Source: Desnuesiella massiliensis
GTDB lineage: Bacteria > Bacillota > Clostridia > Clostridiales > Clostridiaceae
Assembly (NCBI RefSeq): GCF_001403615.1
Contig: NZ_LN879455.1
Span: 744,001-808,000 of the forward strand
Reading direction: 5' to 3'
Length of the DNA stretch: 64,000 nucleotides
The translations under genes were made by a program, and so were the position numbers. Each line of letters opens with the position of its first letter. Position 1 is the stretch's first letter. This document shows positions 8,664 through 18,728 of this stretch, one piece after another. The notes under the pieces are model-generated. The model was given only the letters and a program-made list of their open reading frames with translations. It was not told where the DNA came from and did no database searches.

Positions 8664-9947
8664 GTGAGAATTTATATTGTTAAACCAGGAGATTCTGTTT
8701 GGTCTATAGCTAAGCGCTTTGGAGTTACTCCTCAGAGTATAGTTACTGCTAATAAGATTGAGGATTCACCTAATTTAGTAGTAGGGCAAACTCTTATAAT
8801 TCCTACACAAGAAACCGCCTATAGAGTTATGCCAGGAGATAGTATTTGGTCCATTGCAAGAAAGTTTGGAGTTTCCGTTGATAGTATTTTGAGATTAAAC
8901 GGAATTACTAATCCAGAAGCCATTTATCCAGGGATGATAATAAGAATACCTGAGAGTGCAAATTTATACGGAGAAATAGAAGTTAATGCCTTTATTCAAC
9001 CCTCTACTCAAGAAAAAGAAAAAAGATCATTAGATGAAGCTATTAAGTATTTAACCTATATAACTCCCTTCAGCCATCATGTTACTCCAGAGGGAAACCT
9101 AACACCCTTAAATGACGAATTTATAATACAAACTGCAAAGGCTAATGGTGTATCCCCCATGCTATCTGTAACTAATATATCAGGAGCTAACTTTGATACA
9201 AAGCTTATAAGCAATATTTTAAACAGTGAAAATCTTCAGCAGACTTTAATTAATAATATATATAATTTAATTCAAAGTAAAGGCTATGATGGAGTGATAG
9301 TAGATTTTGAAAGGATACCTCCTGAGGATAGGGAGAAATACAATAATTTCTTAAGAAAATTAGTACAGCGTCTCCATCCAAGATATTTAGTAGCCACTGC
9401 TTTAGCACCAAAAACCTATGATGTCACCAGTGGAGCTTGGCATGGAGCTCACGATTATAAGGCTCATGGGGAAATTGTGGATTTTGTTATAATCATGACC
9501 TACGAATGGGGTTGGTCTGGAGGTCCGCCTATGGCTGTGGCACCAATTAATGAGGTTAGAAAAGTTATTAATTATGCAGTGTCCGTTATTCCTCCTAAAA
9601 AGATTATGATGGGAGTACCTCTTTACGGCTATGACTGGACATTACCTTACACACCTGGAGGAGAATTTGCTCAGAGCATAGGAAACCAAGAGGCTATTAA
9701 TAGAGCAGGCAAATATGGAGCTGAGATAAAGTATGATGAGAAAGCTCAATCGCCTTATTATAATTATATAGATCAGAATAAGAATCAGCACGTAGTATGG
9801 TTTGAAGATGCAAGAAGTGTGGAAGCTAAGTATAAATTAGTAAAGGAGTATGGACTTAAAGGAGTTAGCTATTGGGTACTAGCTCAACCTTTCCCACAGA
9901 ATTGGCCAGTATTAGATAACATGTTTTACATTAAGAAAAACAAATAA
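8664..9947 (+). CDS. spore cortex-lytic-type glycosylase with two LysM and GH18 domains (SleL/YaaH-like)
   Basis: 428 codons from GTG 8664. AAGGAG lies 7 nt before this GTG and only 1 nt before the upstream TTG (8658), so GTG is preferred. Two LysM repeats come first (about 2-47 and 52-95, each with PGDS[VI]WSIA[RK][RK]FGV), then a GH18 domain (about 115-420) with the catalytic DGVIVDFE motif ending at E216. This is the layout of SleL/YaaH N-acetylglucosaminidases, which degrade muramic-delta-lactam-containing cortex during germination. There is no signal peptide, as is usual for these coat-associated enzymes. It fits a spore-forming host. Confidence 0.88.
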   Translation: MRIYIVKPGDSVWSIAKRFGVTPQSIVTANKIEDSPNLVVGQTLIIPTQETAYRVMPGDSIWSIARKFGVSVDSILRLNGITNPEAIYPGMIIRIPESANLYGEIEVNAFIQPSTQEKEKRSLDEAIKYLTYITPFSHHVTPEGNLTPLNDEFIIQTAKANGVSPMLSVTNISGANFDTKLISNILNSENLQQTLINNIYNLIQSKGYDGVIVDFERIPPEDREKYNNFLRKLVQRLHPRYLVATALAPKTYDVTSGAWHGAHDYKAHGEIVDFVIIMTYEWGWSGGPPMAVAPINEVRKVINYAVSVIPPKKIMMGVPLYGYDWTLPYTPGGEFAQSIGNQEAINRAGKYGAEIKYDEKAQSPYYNYIDQNKNQHVVWFEDARSVEAKYKLVKEYGLKGVSYWVLAQPFPQNWPVLDNMFYIKKNK

Positions 9948-9993
9948 AAAATGAGAAGCATTTCCTAAGGGGAAGTACTTCATAAAAGGAAGC

Positions 9994-10042
9994 CTTAAAG
10001 CAAAGTGAGGTTAAATATTTAACCTTAAACTTTGCTTTTAAG
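9994..10042 (+). terminator. hairpin terminator after the SleL-like gene
   Basis: CTTAAAGCAAAGT and ACTTTGCTTTTAAG arms enclose a second small stem (AGGTTAAA/TTTAACCT). Confidence 0.65.
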
Positions 10043-10173
10043 CTATATATAATAAGATTCTATAGCCTGGATATTTGTAGTTAAAAAATAAATATTTTAC
10101 GGTATATAAAAGGAATTGTAGGCATGAGGTAGAATTAAGTAATATTATTATTATTTTATAAGGATGTGGTTTT

Positions 10174-11619
10174 ATGTATGATATTACTATCATTGGAGCT
10201 GGAGTAGTAGGAGCAGCTATAGCTAGAGAATTATCCAGATATAAACTAAGCATTTGCCTAATCGAAAAGGAAGAAGATGTAGGTACTGGTGCATCAAAAG
10301 CTAATAGTGGAATAATACATGGAGGTTATGCCGCTAAACACGGTACTTTAAAAGGTGAACTCTGTGCTAAAGGAAACAAAATGTTTGAAGCTTTAGAGAG
10401 AGAGCTTAATTTTGGCTATAGAAGGCCGGGAGCTTTGGTCATAGGCTTTAATGAAGAAGATGAAAAGAAAATAAGAGAGCTCTATAATAATGGTTTAACC
10501 ATAGGCTGTGATGACTTAGAAATAATATATGAAGATAGAATAAGAGAGATAGAACCACATATAAATAAAGAAGTTAAAGTAGCTCTATATAGTAAAAGCG
10601 TCGGAGTAGCATCTCCCTATGAATATGCCATAGCTTTGGTAGAAAATGCTGTAGATAATGGGCTTAATCTAAGACTTAACAGTGAGGTTTTATCCATTAA
10701 AACTAAAGATGAATACTTTATAATAGAAACCACTAACGAAAACATAGAAAGCAAATATGTAATTAATGCAGCGGGGTTGTATAGCGACAAGGTTGCTGCT
10801 ATGGTGGGAGCAGATAATTTTAAAATACTACCAAGAAGAGGTCAATACGTGCTTTTAGGAAAGAACCAGGCTCATCTTGTAAATACAGTAGTTTTCCAAG
10901 TGCCCACTGCAAAGGGAAAGGGAATTCTCGTAACCACCACCTATCATGGGAATTTTATGATAGGACCTAATGCAGAAGAAATAGATGATAGAGCGGATGT
11001 AGCTACTACCATAGAAAGTCTTGAATATATCATAGAAACTGCAAGAAAATCCATATCAGATTTTGAGATTAAAAAGTCCATAACTACCTTTTCAGGTATA
11101 AGAGCCATAAGCAATAGCGATGACTTTATAATCGAAGAAAGTGCCGTAAAGAGATTTATAAATGCAGCGGGAATAGACTCTCCAGGTCTTACTTCCTCAC
11201 CAGCTATAGCAGAAAGAGTTATAGGGATACTAAAGCATTCAGGATTAAACCTAGTTGAAAAAGAAAACTTCAATCCGAAAAGGAAAGGTATAATTGTAAA
11301 GAAATCTAATGATTTTGACGGAAAAGTAGATCATGAAGATCCATCAAAAAATATCATATGCAGATGTGAAAAAGTCACCGAGAGTGAAATAATAGATGCT
11401 TTGCATAGAGGAATTCCAATAAAATCTACGGATGCTATAAAAAGAAGAACTAGGGCAGGGATGGGTATCTGTCAAGGTAATTTTTGCAGGGAAAGGGTAA
11501 AGAAAATAATTTCTAGAGAAATGAACATACCGCTAGAGGACATTAGCGTAAGGGGAAAGAATGCCTCAGCACCTCCTATAAGAGTAGATATTAATACCAT
11601 AAGAAAATTAAATAAATGA
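10174..11619 (+). CDS. FAD-dependent oxidoreductase with C-terminal BFD-type iron-sulphur domain (GlpA-like)
   Basis: 481 residues. The N-terminal dinucleotide-binding motif is GAGVVGAAIARELSRY, followed by the DAO fold typical of glycerol-3-phosphate dehydrogenase and L-2-hydroxyglutarate oxidase relatives (SGIIHGGYAAKHGTLK, INAAGLYSD, INAAGIDSPGLTSSPA). The C-terminal BFD-like [2Fe-2S] domain (about 390-450) has four cysteines in ICRCEKV and GICQGNFC. In many clostridia such GlpA-type proteins are encoded with a second NAD/FAD oxidoreductase and a DUF1667 protein; neither is next to it here. The substrate may be glycerol-3-phosphate or another 2-hydroxy acid, which I cannot decide. Single gene with its own terminator. 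Confidence 0.85.
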   Translation: MYDITIIGAGVVGAAIARELSRYKLSICLIEKEEDVGTGASKANSGIIHGGYAAKHGTLKGELCAKGNKMFEALERELNFGYRRPGALVIGFNEEDEKKIRELYNNGLTIGCDDLEIIYEDRIREIEPHINKEVKVALYSKSVGVASPYEYAIALVENAVDNGLNLRLNSEVLSIKTKDEYFIIETTNENIESKYVINAAGLYSDKVAAMVGADNFKILPRRGQYVLLGKNQAHLVNTVVFQVPTAKGKGILVTTTYHGNFMIGPNAEEIDDRADVATTIESLEYIIETARKSISDFEIKKSITTFSGIRAISNSDDFIIEESAVKRFINAAGIDSPGLTSSPAIAERVIGILKHSGLNLVEKENFNPKRKGIIVKKSNDFDGKVDHEDPSKNIICRCEKVTESEIIDALHRGIPIKSTDAIKRRTRAGMGICQGNFCRERVKKIISREMNIPLEDISVRGKNASAPPIRVDINTIRKLNK

Positions 11620-11627
11620 TTATAAGT

Positions 11628-11661
11628 AAAACTAGGGAAATATCAACCCTAGTTTTATTTA
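11628..11661 (+). terminator. terminator after the FAD oxidoreductase gene
   Basis: A perfect 10-bp stem (AAAACTAGGG / CCCTAGTTTT) followed by a T-rich tail. Confidence 0.85.
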
Positions 11662-11747
11662 TTTTAAATATTAGGTATTTAATCCTTTAAATATGTCAAA
11701 AATATTCTATAGAATTCCAATAAAATGTATTCAAGGAGATGAATTTT

Positions 11748-14700
11748 TTGAACATAAAATATAATGTGGGGTTGGATGTAGGCTCTACCACCCTAAAAGT
11801 TGTGATATTAGATGATGATAATAAGATTATTTATAGTAGCTATAAAAGGCATTTTTCTGATATAAAAAGTACTATAAAAAAATCTATAGAAGAAGCCTAT
11901 AACTTTTTAGGAGAGAGTAAAATAACCATAACCACTACTGGTTCTGGTGGCTTATTAGTATCTAAATGGCTTAACCTACCATTTCAGCAGGAAGTAATAG
12001 CTTGTACTGCTGCTATTGAGGAGTTTTTACCAGAGATAGATGTAGCCATTGAATTAGGTGGAGAAGACGCAAAAATTACCTTTTTTAAAGAAGGTATGGA
12101 GCAGCGCATGAATGGAACTTGTGCTGGAGGTACTGGGGCTTTTATAGACCAGATGGCAACTCTGCTGCAAACAGATGCTGAAGGGTTAAACAATTTGGCT
12201 AAAGATTATAAAATAATATATCCTGTGGCAGCTCGCTGTGGGGTGTTTGCAAAAACTGATATACAACCTCTTATCAATGAAGGAGCCAGGAAGGAAGACA
12301 TAGCAGTATCTATTTTACAAGCTATTGTTAATCAAACTATCAGCGGTTTAGCTTGTGGAAAGAGCATAAAGGGTAAGGTGGTGTTTTTAGGAGGTCCCCT
12401 ATACTTTTTATCTGAGCTGGGCAAGAGATTTACTGAGACTCTTAAACTAGGGGAAGGAGAGGCTATATTTCCAGAACAATCTCAGCTTTATGTAGCCGTA
12501 GGAGCTGCAATGCTATCCAGGAAAGAGGAAGAAGTATACTTTAGTGACATTATAAATAAAATAAACCATGATAAATATAATGAAGAACATGAGGTAGAAA
12601 GGCTTTCCCCTCTATTTAAAAACGAAGATGAATTAAAAAATTTTAAAGAAGCTCATGGAATTCATAAAGTAGAAAGAAAAGAGCTTAAGGATTATGAGGG
12701 TGGTGCTTATTTAGGCATTGATGCAGGCTCTACTACCACAAAAATAGCTGTTATAAGCTCTAAAGGCGAGTTATTATATTCACACTATAAGAATAATGAA
12801 GGTAATACCTTAAGTTCGGTACTTGAAAGCTTAAAAGCCTTATTTAAAGTACTACCTGAGAAGGTTTATATAGCTAATTCCTGTGTTATAGGCTATGGAG
12901 AGGCTCTAATAAAGTCTGCTTTAAATATAGATATAGGTCAGGTTGAAACCTTAGCACATTATAAGGGAGCTAAGCATTTTCTTCCCGAGGTAGATTACAT
13001 ATTAGATATTGGCGGACAGGATATGAAATGCCTAAAGCTTAGAAATGGATTTTTAGAGTCAATTATACTCAATGAGGCTTGTTCCTCAGGTTGTGGCTCC
13101 TTTATAGAAAGCCTTGCAAAATCCTTAAATATGGATATAGCAGATTTTTCAAGGGAGGCTTTAACTTCTAGAAACCCAGTGGATTTAGGCACTCGCTGTA
13201 CTGTATTTATGAATTCAAGAGTTAAACAAGCGCAAAAAGAAGGGGCGGAGGTATCGGATATATCCGCAGGCTTATCTTACTCTATTATAAAAAATGCATT
13301 ATACAAAGTAATCAAAATTAAGAACTTAGAAGAAATAGGACAGAATATAGTGGTTCAAGGTGGTACATTTTATAATGATGCTGTGCTTAGATGTTTTGAG
13401 CTTATTACAGGAAAGAAGGTTATAAGACCTGATATAGCTGGACTTATGGGAGCTTTTGGAGCTGCTATAATTGCACGAGATAATTATATTAAAGGCAGTA
13501 AATCTAAAATGGTGGACTTAGATGAGCTTAATTCAATAAATTTGAAAACAAATTTTAAAAGGTGTGGAAAATGTGAGAACAATTGCTTACTCACCATAAA
13601 TGAATTTGGGTCTGAAAAGGTATTTATAGCAGGAAATCGCTGCGAAAAGGCTTTAGGGGATGAAAAAGCTGATAAAAATCACCTTCCAAACCTTTATGAG
13701 TATAAATTGAAAATCATATTTGATTATAAGCCTTTAAAAATAGAGGAAGCCTATAGAGGAGTAGTGGGTATTCCAAGGGTGCTAAATATATACGAAAATT
13801 TTCCTTTTTGGGAAGCCTTTTTCAAGGAGTTAGGCTTTAGGGTAGAACTATCACCCATATCATCAAAAAAATTATATGAGCTAGGATTAGAGACCATCCC
13901 TTCAGAGTCTGTATGTTATCCTGCAAAATTGGTCCACGGTCATATTATGTGGCTTATAAATAGAAAAGTGGATTTTATATTTTATCCCTGTATTCCCTAT
14001 GAGATTAAAGAGGATAGTGAAGCGAATAATAATTATAATTGTCCAATGGTAACCTCCTATGCTGAAGTTATTAAAAATAACATAGATGCATTAAAATTAA
14101 ATAATATAAAATACATGAATCCTTTTCTTCCTTTAAATAGTAAAAGACGATTAATACAAAGATTGTATGAAGAATTTTCAGGGTTTAATATTAGCAAAAA
14201 AGAAATTATTGGAGCCTTGGAGAAAGCTTGGCAACGCGAAGCGGAAGTAAAGAAACTTATAAAGAAAAAAGGGGAGGAGGTACTAGAGTATTTAAGAGAA
14301 AATAATAAAAGAGGAATTGTTTTAGGAGGGAGACCCTATCATATAGATCCGGGTATAAATCACGGAATACCTAATATTATTACCAGCTTAGGCATGGCAG
14401 TATTAACTGAGGATTCCATAGCTCATTTAGGAAAGGTAAGACGGCCTTTAAGAGTTTTAGATCAATGGGTTTACTATTCAAGATTATATAAGGCTGCTAG
14501 CTTTGTAGCTAAAGAAAATAATTTAGAGATAGTGGAGTTAAACTCTTTTGGCTGCGGCTTAGATCCTATTGCCATAGAACAGGTGGAAGAAATTTTAAAA
14601 GCCAGCAATAAAAACTGTACTGTAATAAAGATTGACGAGATAAGCAACTTAGGGGCAGCCAAGATAAGATTACGTTCTTTAAAAGGTACTTTAGATGAAG

Positions 14701-16001
14701 AGGAGAAGAATCTTAAGTCTATAAAAATGGAAAATATAATAGAGAGCTATAATAGGATAGCCTTTACTAAAACCATGAAAAGAAGTCATACAATTCTAGC
14801 CCCACAGTTATCTCCAATACATTTTCAATTTGTGGAGAAAGCATTTAATTCTTGTGGATATAATGTAGAAGTATTACCTACTATGAATAGAGCAATGATT
14901 GAAGAGGGATTAAAGTACGTAAATAATGATGCTTGCTATCCTGCGGTTATTATTGTTGGGCAACTTATAGATGCATTGAAATCCGGTAAGTATGATATTA
15001 ATAATGTATCAATGCTCATGTTCCAAACCTGTGGAGGCTGTAGAGCCAGCAACTATGTAGCTATACTGAGGAAGGCCCTAGCTGAAGCAGGCTATGATAA
15101 CATTCCTGTAATTTCTATTAATTTTAGCGGTATTGAAAAAAACCCGGGCTTTAAAATGTCCTTAAGCCTAATACATAGAGCTATGATGGGAATTATTTAT
15201 GGCGATCTTTTAATGCGCTTGGTTCACAGAGTAAGGCCTTACGAGAAAAATTCGGGAGCTACGAATAAATTATATGAAAAGTGGGCGGAAAGCTGTAAAA
15301 ATAGCTTAGATATGCTTAGCCCTAATAATTTTAAAAAGACAATAAAAGCTATAGTTGATGATTTTGATAGCATAGAAATATTGGATATTAAAAAACCTAG
15401 AATAGGAGTAGTTGGAGAAATTTTTTCAGAATATCATCCTGTTTCTAATAATTATCTTGTAAGATTTTTAGAAGATCAAGGAGTAGAGGTAGTATTGCCC
15501 GATTTTTTAGACTTTTTCTTATACTGTGCCTTCGATAATGATTTTAGCTATGAAAAACTAGATGCTAGCTTTAAAGATAAGATAACCAGCAAAGTAGCTA
15601 CTGATATTTTAGAAGTATATAGAAGTCACTTGAAGAGTTTCCTAACCTATAGTGAAAGATTTGAGGCACCTACTCATATAGCAAAATTAGCTAAGAAAGC
15701 AGAGAAGGTAGTTTCTGTGGGAAATCAAACAGGAGAAGGTTGGTTATTAACTGCTAAAATGATGAGTTTAATAGATCATGGAGTGAAGGATATATTATGT
15801 ATTCAGCCTTTTGCATGTTTACCCAATCATATAACAGGCAGAGGTGCAATAAAAGAATTAAAAAGGCAAAACCCTGAAGTAAATATACTTGCTTTAGACT
15901 ATGATGCTGGCATATCCGAGGTTAATCAGATTAATAGAATTAAACTAATGCTTTCCTCAGCTTTTAAAAAATTTGAAAATGAAATAAACGCTGTAAAATA
16001 A
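11748..16001 (+). CDS. giant 2-hydroxyacyl-CoA dehydratase activase-like protein (double ASKHA ATPase plus DUF2229/HgdB-like)
   Basis: 1417 residues from TTG 11748. The ATG at 11739 directly abuts the AAGGAG site, while TTG lies 9 nt after it. Two BcrA/BadF/HgdC-type ATPase modules are present: about 5-265 (GLDVGSTTLK, GGEDAKI, GTGAF) and about 325-580 (GIDAGSTTTK, GGQDMK, GCGSF). A CGKCENNC cluster (about 605), a DUF2229 region (about 670-890) and a HgdB-like C-terminal half with FQTCGGCRASNY follow. Single-module relatives use ATP to push an electron from a 4Fe-4S cluster into a dehydratase. This fused family is widespread in clostridia and has no established substrate. No dehydratase or CoA-transferase gene is adjacent. 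Confidence 0.85.
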   Translation: MNIKYNVGLDVGSTTLKVVILDDDNKIIYSSYKRHFSDIKSTIKKSIEEAYNFLGESKITITTTGSGGLLVSKWLNLPFQQEVIACTAAIEEFLPEIDVAIELGGEDAKITFFKEGMEQRMNGTCAGGTGAFIDQMATLLQTDAEGLNNLAKDYKIIYPVAARCGVFAKTDIQPLINEGARKEDIAVSILQAIVNQTISGLACGKSIKGKVVFLGGPLYFLSELGKRFTETLKLGEGEAIFPEQSQLYVAVGAAMLSRKEEEVYFSDIINKINHDKYNEEHEVERLSPLFKNEDELKNFKEAHGIHKVERKELKDYEGGAYLGIDAGSTTTKIAVISSKGELLYSHYKNNEGNTLSSVLESLKALFKVLPEKVYIANSCVIGYGEALIKSALNIDIGQVETLAHYKGAKHFLPEVDYILDIGGQDMKCLKLRNGFLESIILNEACSSGCGSFIESLAKSLNMDIADFSREALTSRNPVDLGTRCTVFMNSRVKQAQKEGAEVSDISAGLSYSIIKNALYKVIKIKNLEEIGQNIVVQGGTFYNDAVLRCFELITGKKVIRPDIAGLMGAFGAAIIARDNYIKGSKSKMVDLDELNSINLKTNFKRCGKCENNCLLTINEFGSEKVFIAGNRCEKALGDEKADKNHLPNLYEYKLKIIFDYKPLKIEEAYRGVVGIPRVLNIYENFPFWEAFFKELGFRVELSPISSKKLYELGLETIPSESVCYPAKLVHGHIMWLINRKVDFIFYPCIPYEIKEDSEANNNYNCPMVTSYAEVIKNNIDALKLNNIKYMNPFLPLNSKRRLIQRLYEEFSGFNISKKEIIGALEKAWQREAEVKKLIKKKGEEVLEYLRENNKRGIVLGGRPYHIDPGINHGIPNIITSLGMAVLTEDSIAHLGKVRRPLRVLDQWVYYSRLYKAASFVAKENNLEIVELNSFGCGLDPIAIEQVEEILKASNKNCTVIKIDEISNLGAAKIRLRSLKGTLDEEEKNLKSIKMENIIESYNRIAFTKTMKRSHTILAPQLSPIHFQFVEKAFNSCGYNVEVLPTMNRAMIEEGLKYVNNDACYPAVIIVGQLIDALKSGKYDINNVSMLMFQTCGGCRASNYVAILRKALAEAGYDNIPVISINFSGIEKNPGFKMSLSLIHRAMMGIIYGDLLMRLVHRVRPYEKNSGATNKLYEKWAESCKNSLDMLSPNNFKKTIKAIVDDFDSIEILDIKKPRIGVVGEIFSEYHPVSNNYLVRFLEDQGVEVVLPDFLDFFLYCAFDNDFSYEKLDASFKDKITSKVATDILEVYRSHLKSFLTYSERFEAPTHIAKLAKKAEKVVSVGNQTGEGWLLTAKMMSLIDHGVKDILCIQPFACLPNHITGRGAIKELKRQNPEVNILALDYDAGISEVNQINRIKLMLSSAFKKFENEINAVK

Positions 16002-16006
16002 AAACT

Positions 16007-16033
16007 GTGGCAAGGGGACATTTACCTTGCCAC
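16007..16033. terminator. bidirectional terminator between convergent genes
   Basis: GTGGCAAGG and CCTTGCCAC form a perfect 9-bp stem between the stops of the activase-like and permease genes. T runs are short on both sides. Confidence 0.65.
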
Positions 16034-16041
16034 ATTATTAG

Positions 16042-17457
16042 CTATACTTGCATTACAAACTTTATTATAAATAGTGCTGTGAAGATGTACATTATTGGAT
16101 GAACTTCTTTACCTCTTCCCTTAAATAGCTTGATTAATGTGTAGAATATGAAGCCTACAGCTATACCATTAGCAATGCTATAAGTAAATGGCATTATTGC
16201 CAGTGTAAAGAAGGCTGGGACTGCTTCTTCAAAGTTGTCAAAGTCAATACCCATTATAGATCCCATCATCAAAATTCCAACTATTATTAAAGCTGGAGCA
16301 GTAGCAAAGGCTGGAACTATACCTATAAGTGGAGCGATAAATAGTGTTAGGAAGAAACAAATAGCAGTAACTACTGAAGTTAAGCCTGTTCTTCCGCCTT
16401 CACTTATACCAGCAAGGCTTTCTACGTAAGTAGTAACATTACTTGTTCCTAATAAAGCGCCTATGGAGGTAGCAGTAGCATCAGCAAATAAAGCTCTATC
16501 TAACTTTCTTGGAAATCTTCCTTTTCCTATAGGTTTATCGTCAAAAATATTTGTTTTAGTAGTAGTACCTATAAAGGTTCCTATAGTATCAAAGGTATCT
16601 ACTAAGCTAAAGGATATTATTATAGTTATTATTGAAACAAAGCCTACGTTAGCTGAGAATAAGTCCTTAAAGCTTAACTTCATAAAAGTTGGAGCTAGAC
16701 TTGGTGGTGCACTGATGATGTTAAAGCTTTCAGGCAAGAATATGTTTAATTTATAGCCTAAACCTGTTTGAGCAATAACTCCAAGCGCTGTAGTGGTAAC
16801 TATTCCTATTAAAATAGCTCCTTTAACCTTTCTGATCATTAACACTACAGTAACTACAAGACCAATGAAAGCTAGTAATGTAGCAGGATTATTAACATTA
16901 CCAAAAGTCACTAAAGTTTCTTGAGAACCAACTACAAAGCCTGCTTCCTTCATACCTATTAAGGCTATGAAAAGTCCTATTCCTGCGCCGGTAGCCTTCT
17001 TTAAGCTATCTGGTATAGCATTTATTATTGATATTCTTATTTTAGTTAAAGTAATTATAATATTTATGATACCGCATATAAATACTGCAGCTAAAGCACC
17101 TTGCCAAGATATTTTACAAGTTAATACTACATAGAAGGTAAAGAAAGCATTCATTCCCATACCAGCAGCTTGAGCAAAAGGAGCATTAGCGAACAATCCC
17201 ATAATAAGTGTAGCTATGATGGCAGATAAAACTGTGGCAACAAAAATGGCACCAATAATTTGGTCATTTCCAACGGATAGACCAGCTTTGGCCACTTCTC
17301 CGCCAAATAAGCCTTTGCTATTCATTCCAGCCATGCTTAACATACTTGGATTAACAAATATAATATAAGCCATGGTTATAAAGGTAGTAATACCAGCTAC
17401 AATTTCCGTTCTTACATTTGTATTACTTTCTTTTAATTTAAAAAACTTGTCCAACAT
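16042..17457 (-). CDS. NCS2-family purine permease (AzgA/PbuG type, guanine/hypoxanthine)
   Basis: 471 residues with about 12 predicted membrane segments. Family motifs include RTEIVAGITTFITMAYIIFVNPSML at the N-terminus, the NAPFAQAAGMGMNAFFTF segment, SLVDTFDTIGT, and GTSNVTTYVESLAGISEGGRTGLT, all typical of AzgA/PbuG proton symporters for guanine, hypoxanthine or adenine. The guanine-type riboswitch in the leader supports guanine/hypoxanthine uptake. AGAGGGGG precedes the ATG. The gene is monocistronic and convergent with the activase-like gene. Confidence 0.92.
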   Translation of the reverse strand: MLDKFFKLKESNTNVRTEIVAGITTFITMAYIIFVNPSMLSMAGMNSKGLFGGEVAKAGLSVGNDQIIGAIFVATVLSAIIATLIMGLFANAPFAQAAGMGMNAFFTFYVVLTCKISWQGALAAVFICGIINIIITLTKIRISIINAIPDSLKKATGAGIGLFIALIGMKEAGFVVGSQETLVTFGNVNNPATLLAFIGLVVTVVLMIRKVKGAILIGIVTTTALGVIAQTGLGYKLNIFLPESFNIISAPPSLAPTFMKLSFKDLFSANVGFVSIITIIISFSLVDTFDTIGTFIGTTTKTNIFDDKPIGKGRFPRKLDRALFADATATSIGALLGTSNVTTYVESLAGISEGGRTGLTSVVTAICFFLTLFIAPLIGIVPAFATAPALIIVGILMMGSIMGIDFDNFEEAVPAFFTLAIMPFTYSIANGIAVGFIFYTLIKLFKGRGKEVHPIMYIFTALFIIKFVMQV

Positions 17458-17504
17458 AGAGTGAACCCCCTCTTAAAATAAAAATAATTAAGATAAAAAA
17501 ATAA

Positions 17505-17640
17505 GGTGTATGTTACCGCCTTATCAGTGATAACATACACCCCCTAAATATCTTTAGGTGTTGTTTTCACTCATAGAGAGACAATTTGCGGTAGTCTCGT
17601 AGAAACATTCGAACCATATTATCGAACATATATGAGTAAT
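17505..17640 (-). ncRNA. guanine riboswitch with transcription attenuator
   Basis: Read on the minus strand, 17637-17569 is a purine aptamer. P1 is ACTCAT/ATGAGT, P2 begins TGTTCGATAATATGGTTCGAA, the J2/3 segment is GTTTCTACGAGAC, and P3 is closed around ACCGCAAAT. The specificity base before TATGAGT (position 74 in xpt numbering) is C, so the ligand should be guanine/hypoxanthine rather than adenine. Downstream, 17541-17505 forms a long terminator (GGTGTATGTTA / TAACATACACC) with a T run, so ligand binding should stop transcription before the permease gene. Confidence 0.93.
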
Positions 17641-17803
17641 TAGATTAATTATTACATAATTGATGTTATACTAAATGTACAAATAAGTCAATAATAAAAG
17701 TGAACATTTTTATTGATTTTTTACAAAACATTCGTATTAACATAGTTAAAGACAAAAATAATTAAACATGCTATAATATCTTAGGAAAAGCGAGGTGTTA
17801 ATT

Positions 17804-18670
17804 ATGAGTGGAGTTGCAGGAAATGGTTGTGAAATATTGGTGCCTTTTAATGAAAGAAAACCACTTGAAGAAGTAGAAAGAAGTTTGATTAAAAAATATA
17901 GAAAACATATATGGTCTAAGTTTATAAAAGCTATAAAGGATTATAAATTAGTTGAAGAAGGAGATAAGGTAGCAGTAGCAATTTCGGGGGGGAAAGACAG
18001 TCTAGTAATGGCTAAACTTTTTCAAGAGCTTAAAAGACATGGACACTTTCAATTTGACCTAGAGTTTATAGTTATGGACCCTGGATATCATCAAAGCGTA
18101 AAAGAACTTTTAATAGATAATTGTAACTATTTAAATATTCCTATAAAGATTTTCGAGTCTGGAATTTTTAATGTAGTAGATAATATAGCAAAGGACTATC
18201 CTTGTTATATGTGTGCAAGAATGAGAAGAGGAGCCTTGTACTCTAAGGCTAGAGAACTAGGCTGCAATAAACTTGCCTTAGGACATCATTTTAATGATGT
18301 AATAGAAACCACTCTTTTAAATGTTCTTTATGCTGGCAATTTTAAAACTATGCTGCCTAAGCTTAAGGCTTCAAATTTTGAAGGTATAGAACTAATTCGT
18401 CCTTTATACTATGTAGAAGAGCAATATATACAAAAATTCACTCAAAATAGTGGCATATGGCCATTAAATTGTGCATGCATGGTAGCGGCTAAAAAAATAG
18501 GTAATAAGAGATACGAAATTAAAGAGTTAATAAAGCAGCTAAAGGTTAATTTTAATGATGTGGATAAATCTATATTTAGAGCTGCAGAAAATGTAGGTAT
18601 GGAATCTATACTAGGATGGCAAAAGGATGGAAAGAGCTATTCTTATTTAGATTTTTATGATGAGGAATAA
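17804..18670 (+). CDS. TtcA/TilS-superfamily PP-loop protein (tRNA 2-thiocytidine synthetase-like)
   Basis: 288 residues from ATG 17804, with CGAGGTG 6 nt upstream; an in-frame GTG at 17795 lies inside that site. The PP-loop SGGKDSLVMA binds ATP for adenylation of the tRNA base. CYMC followed by the ALGHHFNDVIETTLLN motif, and a later NCAC, give the Cys set expected for a TtcA-type 4Fe-4S-dependent thiolase. TtcA makes 2-thiocytidine at tRNA position 32, but many Firmicutes carry TtcA homologues whose target is not shown, so the exact substrate is inferred. No partner gene is obvious; speD follows with its own promoter. Confidence 0.8.
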   Translation: MSGVAGNGCEILVPFNERKPLEEVERSLIKKYRKHIWSKFIKAIKDYKLVEEGDKVAVAISGGKDSLVMAKLFQELKRHGHFQFDLEFIVMDPGYHQSVKELLIDNCNYLNIPIKIFESGIFNVVDNIAKDYPCYMCARMRRGALYSKARELGCNKLALGHHFNDVIETTLLNVLYAGNFKTMLPKLKASNFEGIELIRPLYYVEEQYIQKFTQNSGIWPLNCACMVAAKKIGNKRYEIKELIKQLKVNFNDVDKSIFRAAENVGMESILGWQKDGKSYSYLDFYDEE

Positions 18671-18685
18671 ATCGAGAATAATATC

Positions 18686-18713
18686 TTGACAATAAGCGCT
18701 TAAGTTATATAAT
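18686..18713 (+). promoter_or_regulatory. sigma-A-type promoter of speD
   Basis: TTGACA (18686-18691), a 16-nt spacer and TATAAT (18708-18713). The spacer contains the palindrome AAGCGCTT. The expected transcript start is about 18720, only about 9 nt before the ATG, giving an unusually short leader. Confidence 0.7.
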
Positions 18714-18728
18714 TTAAAAGGAAATATA

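Noticed and set aside
17569..17637. tRNA-like GGTTCGAA sequence
   Set aside because: It is the P2/L2 region of the guanine riboswitch on the minus strand; no cloverleaf can be drawn.
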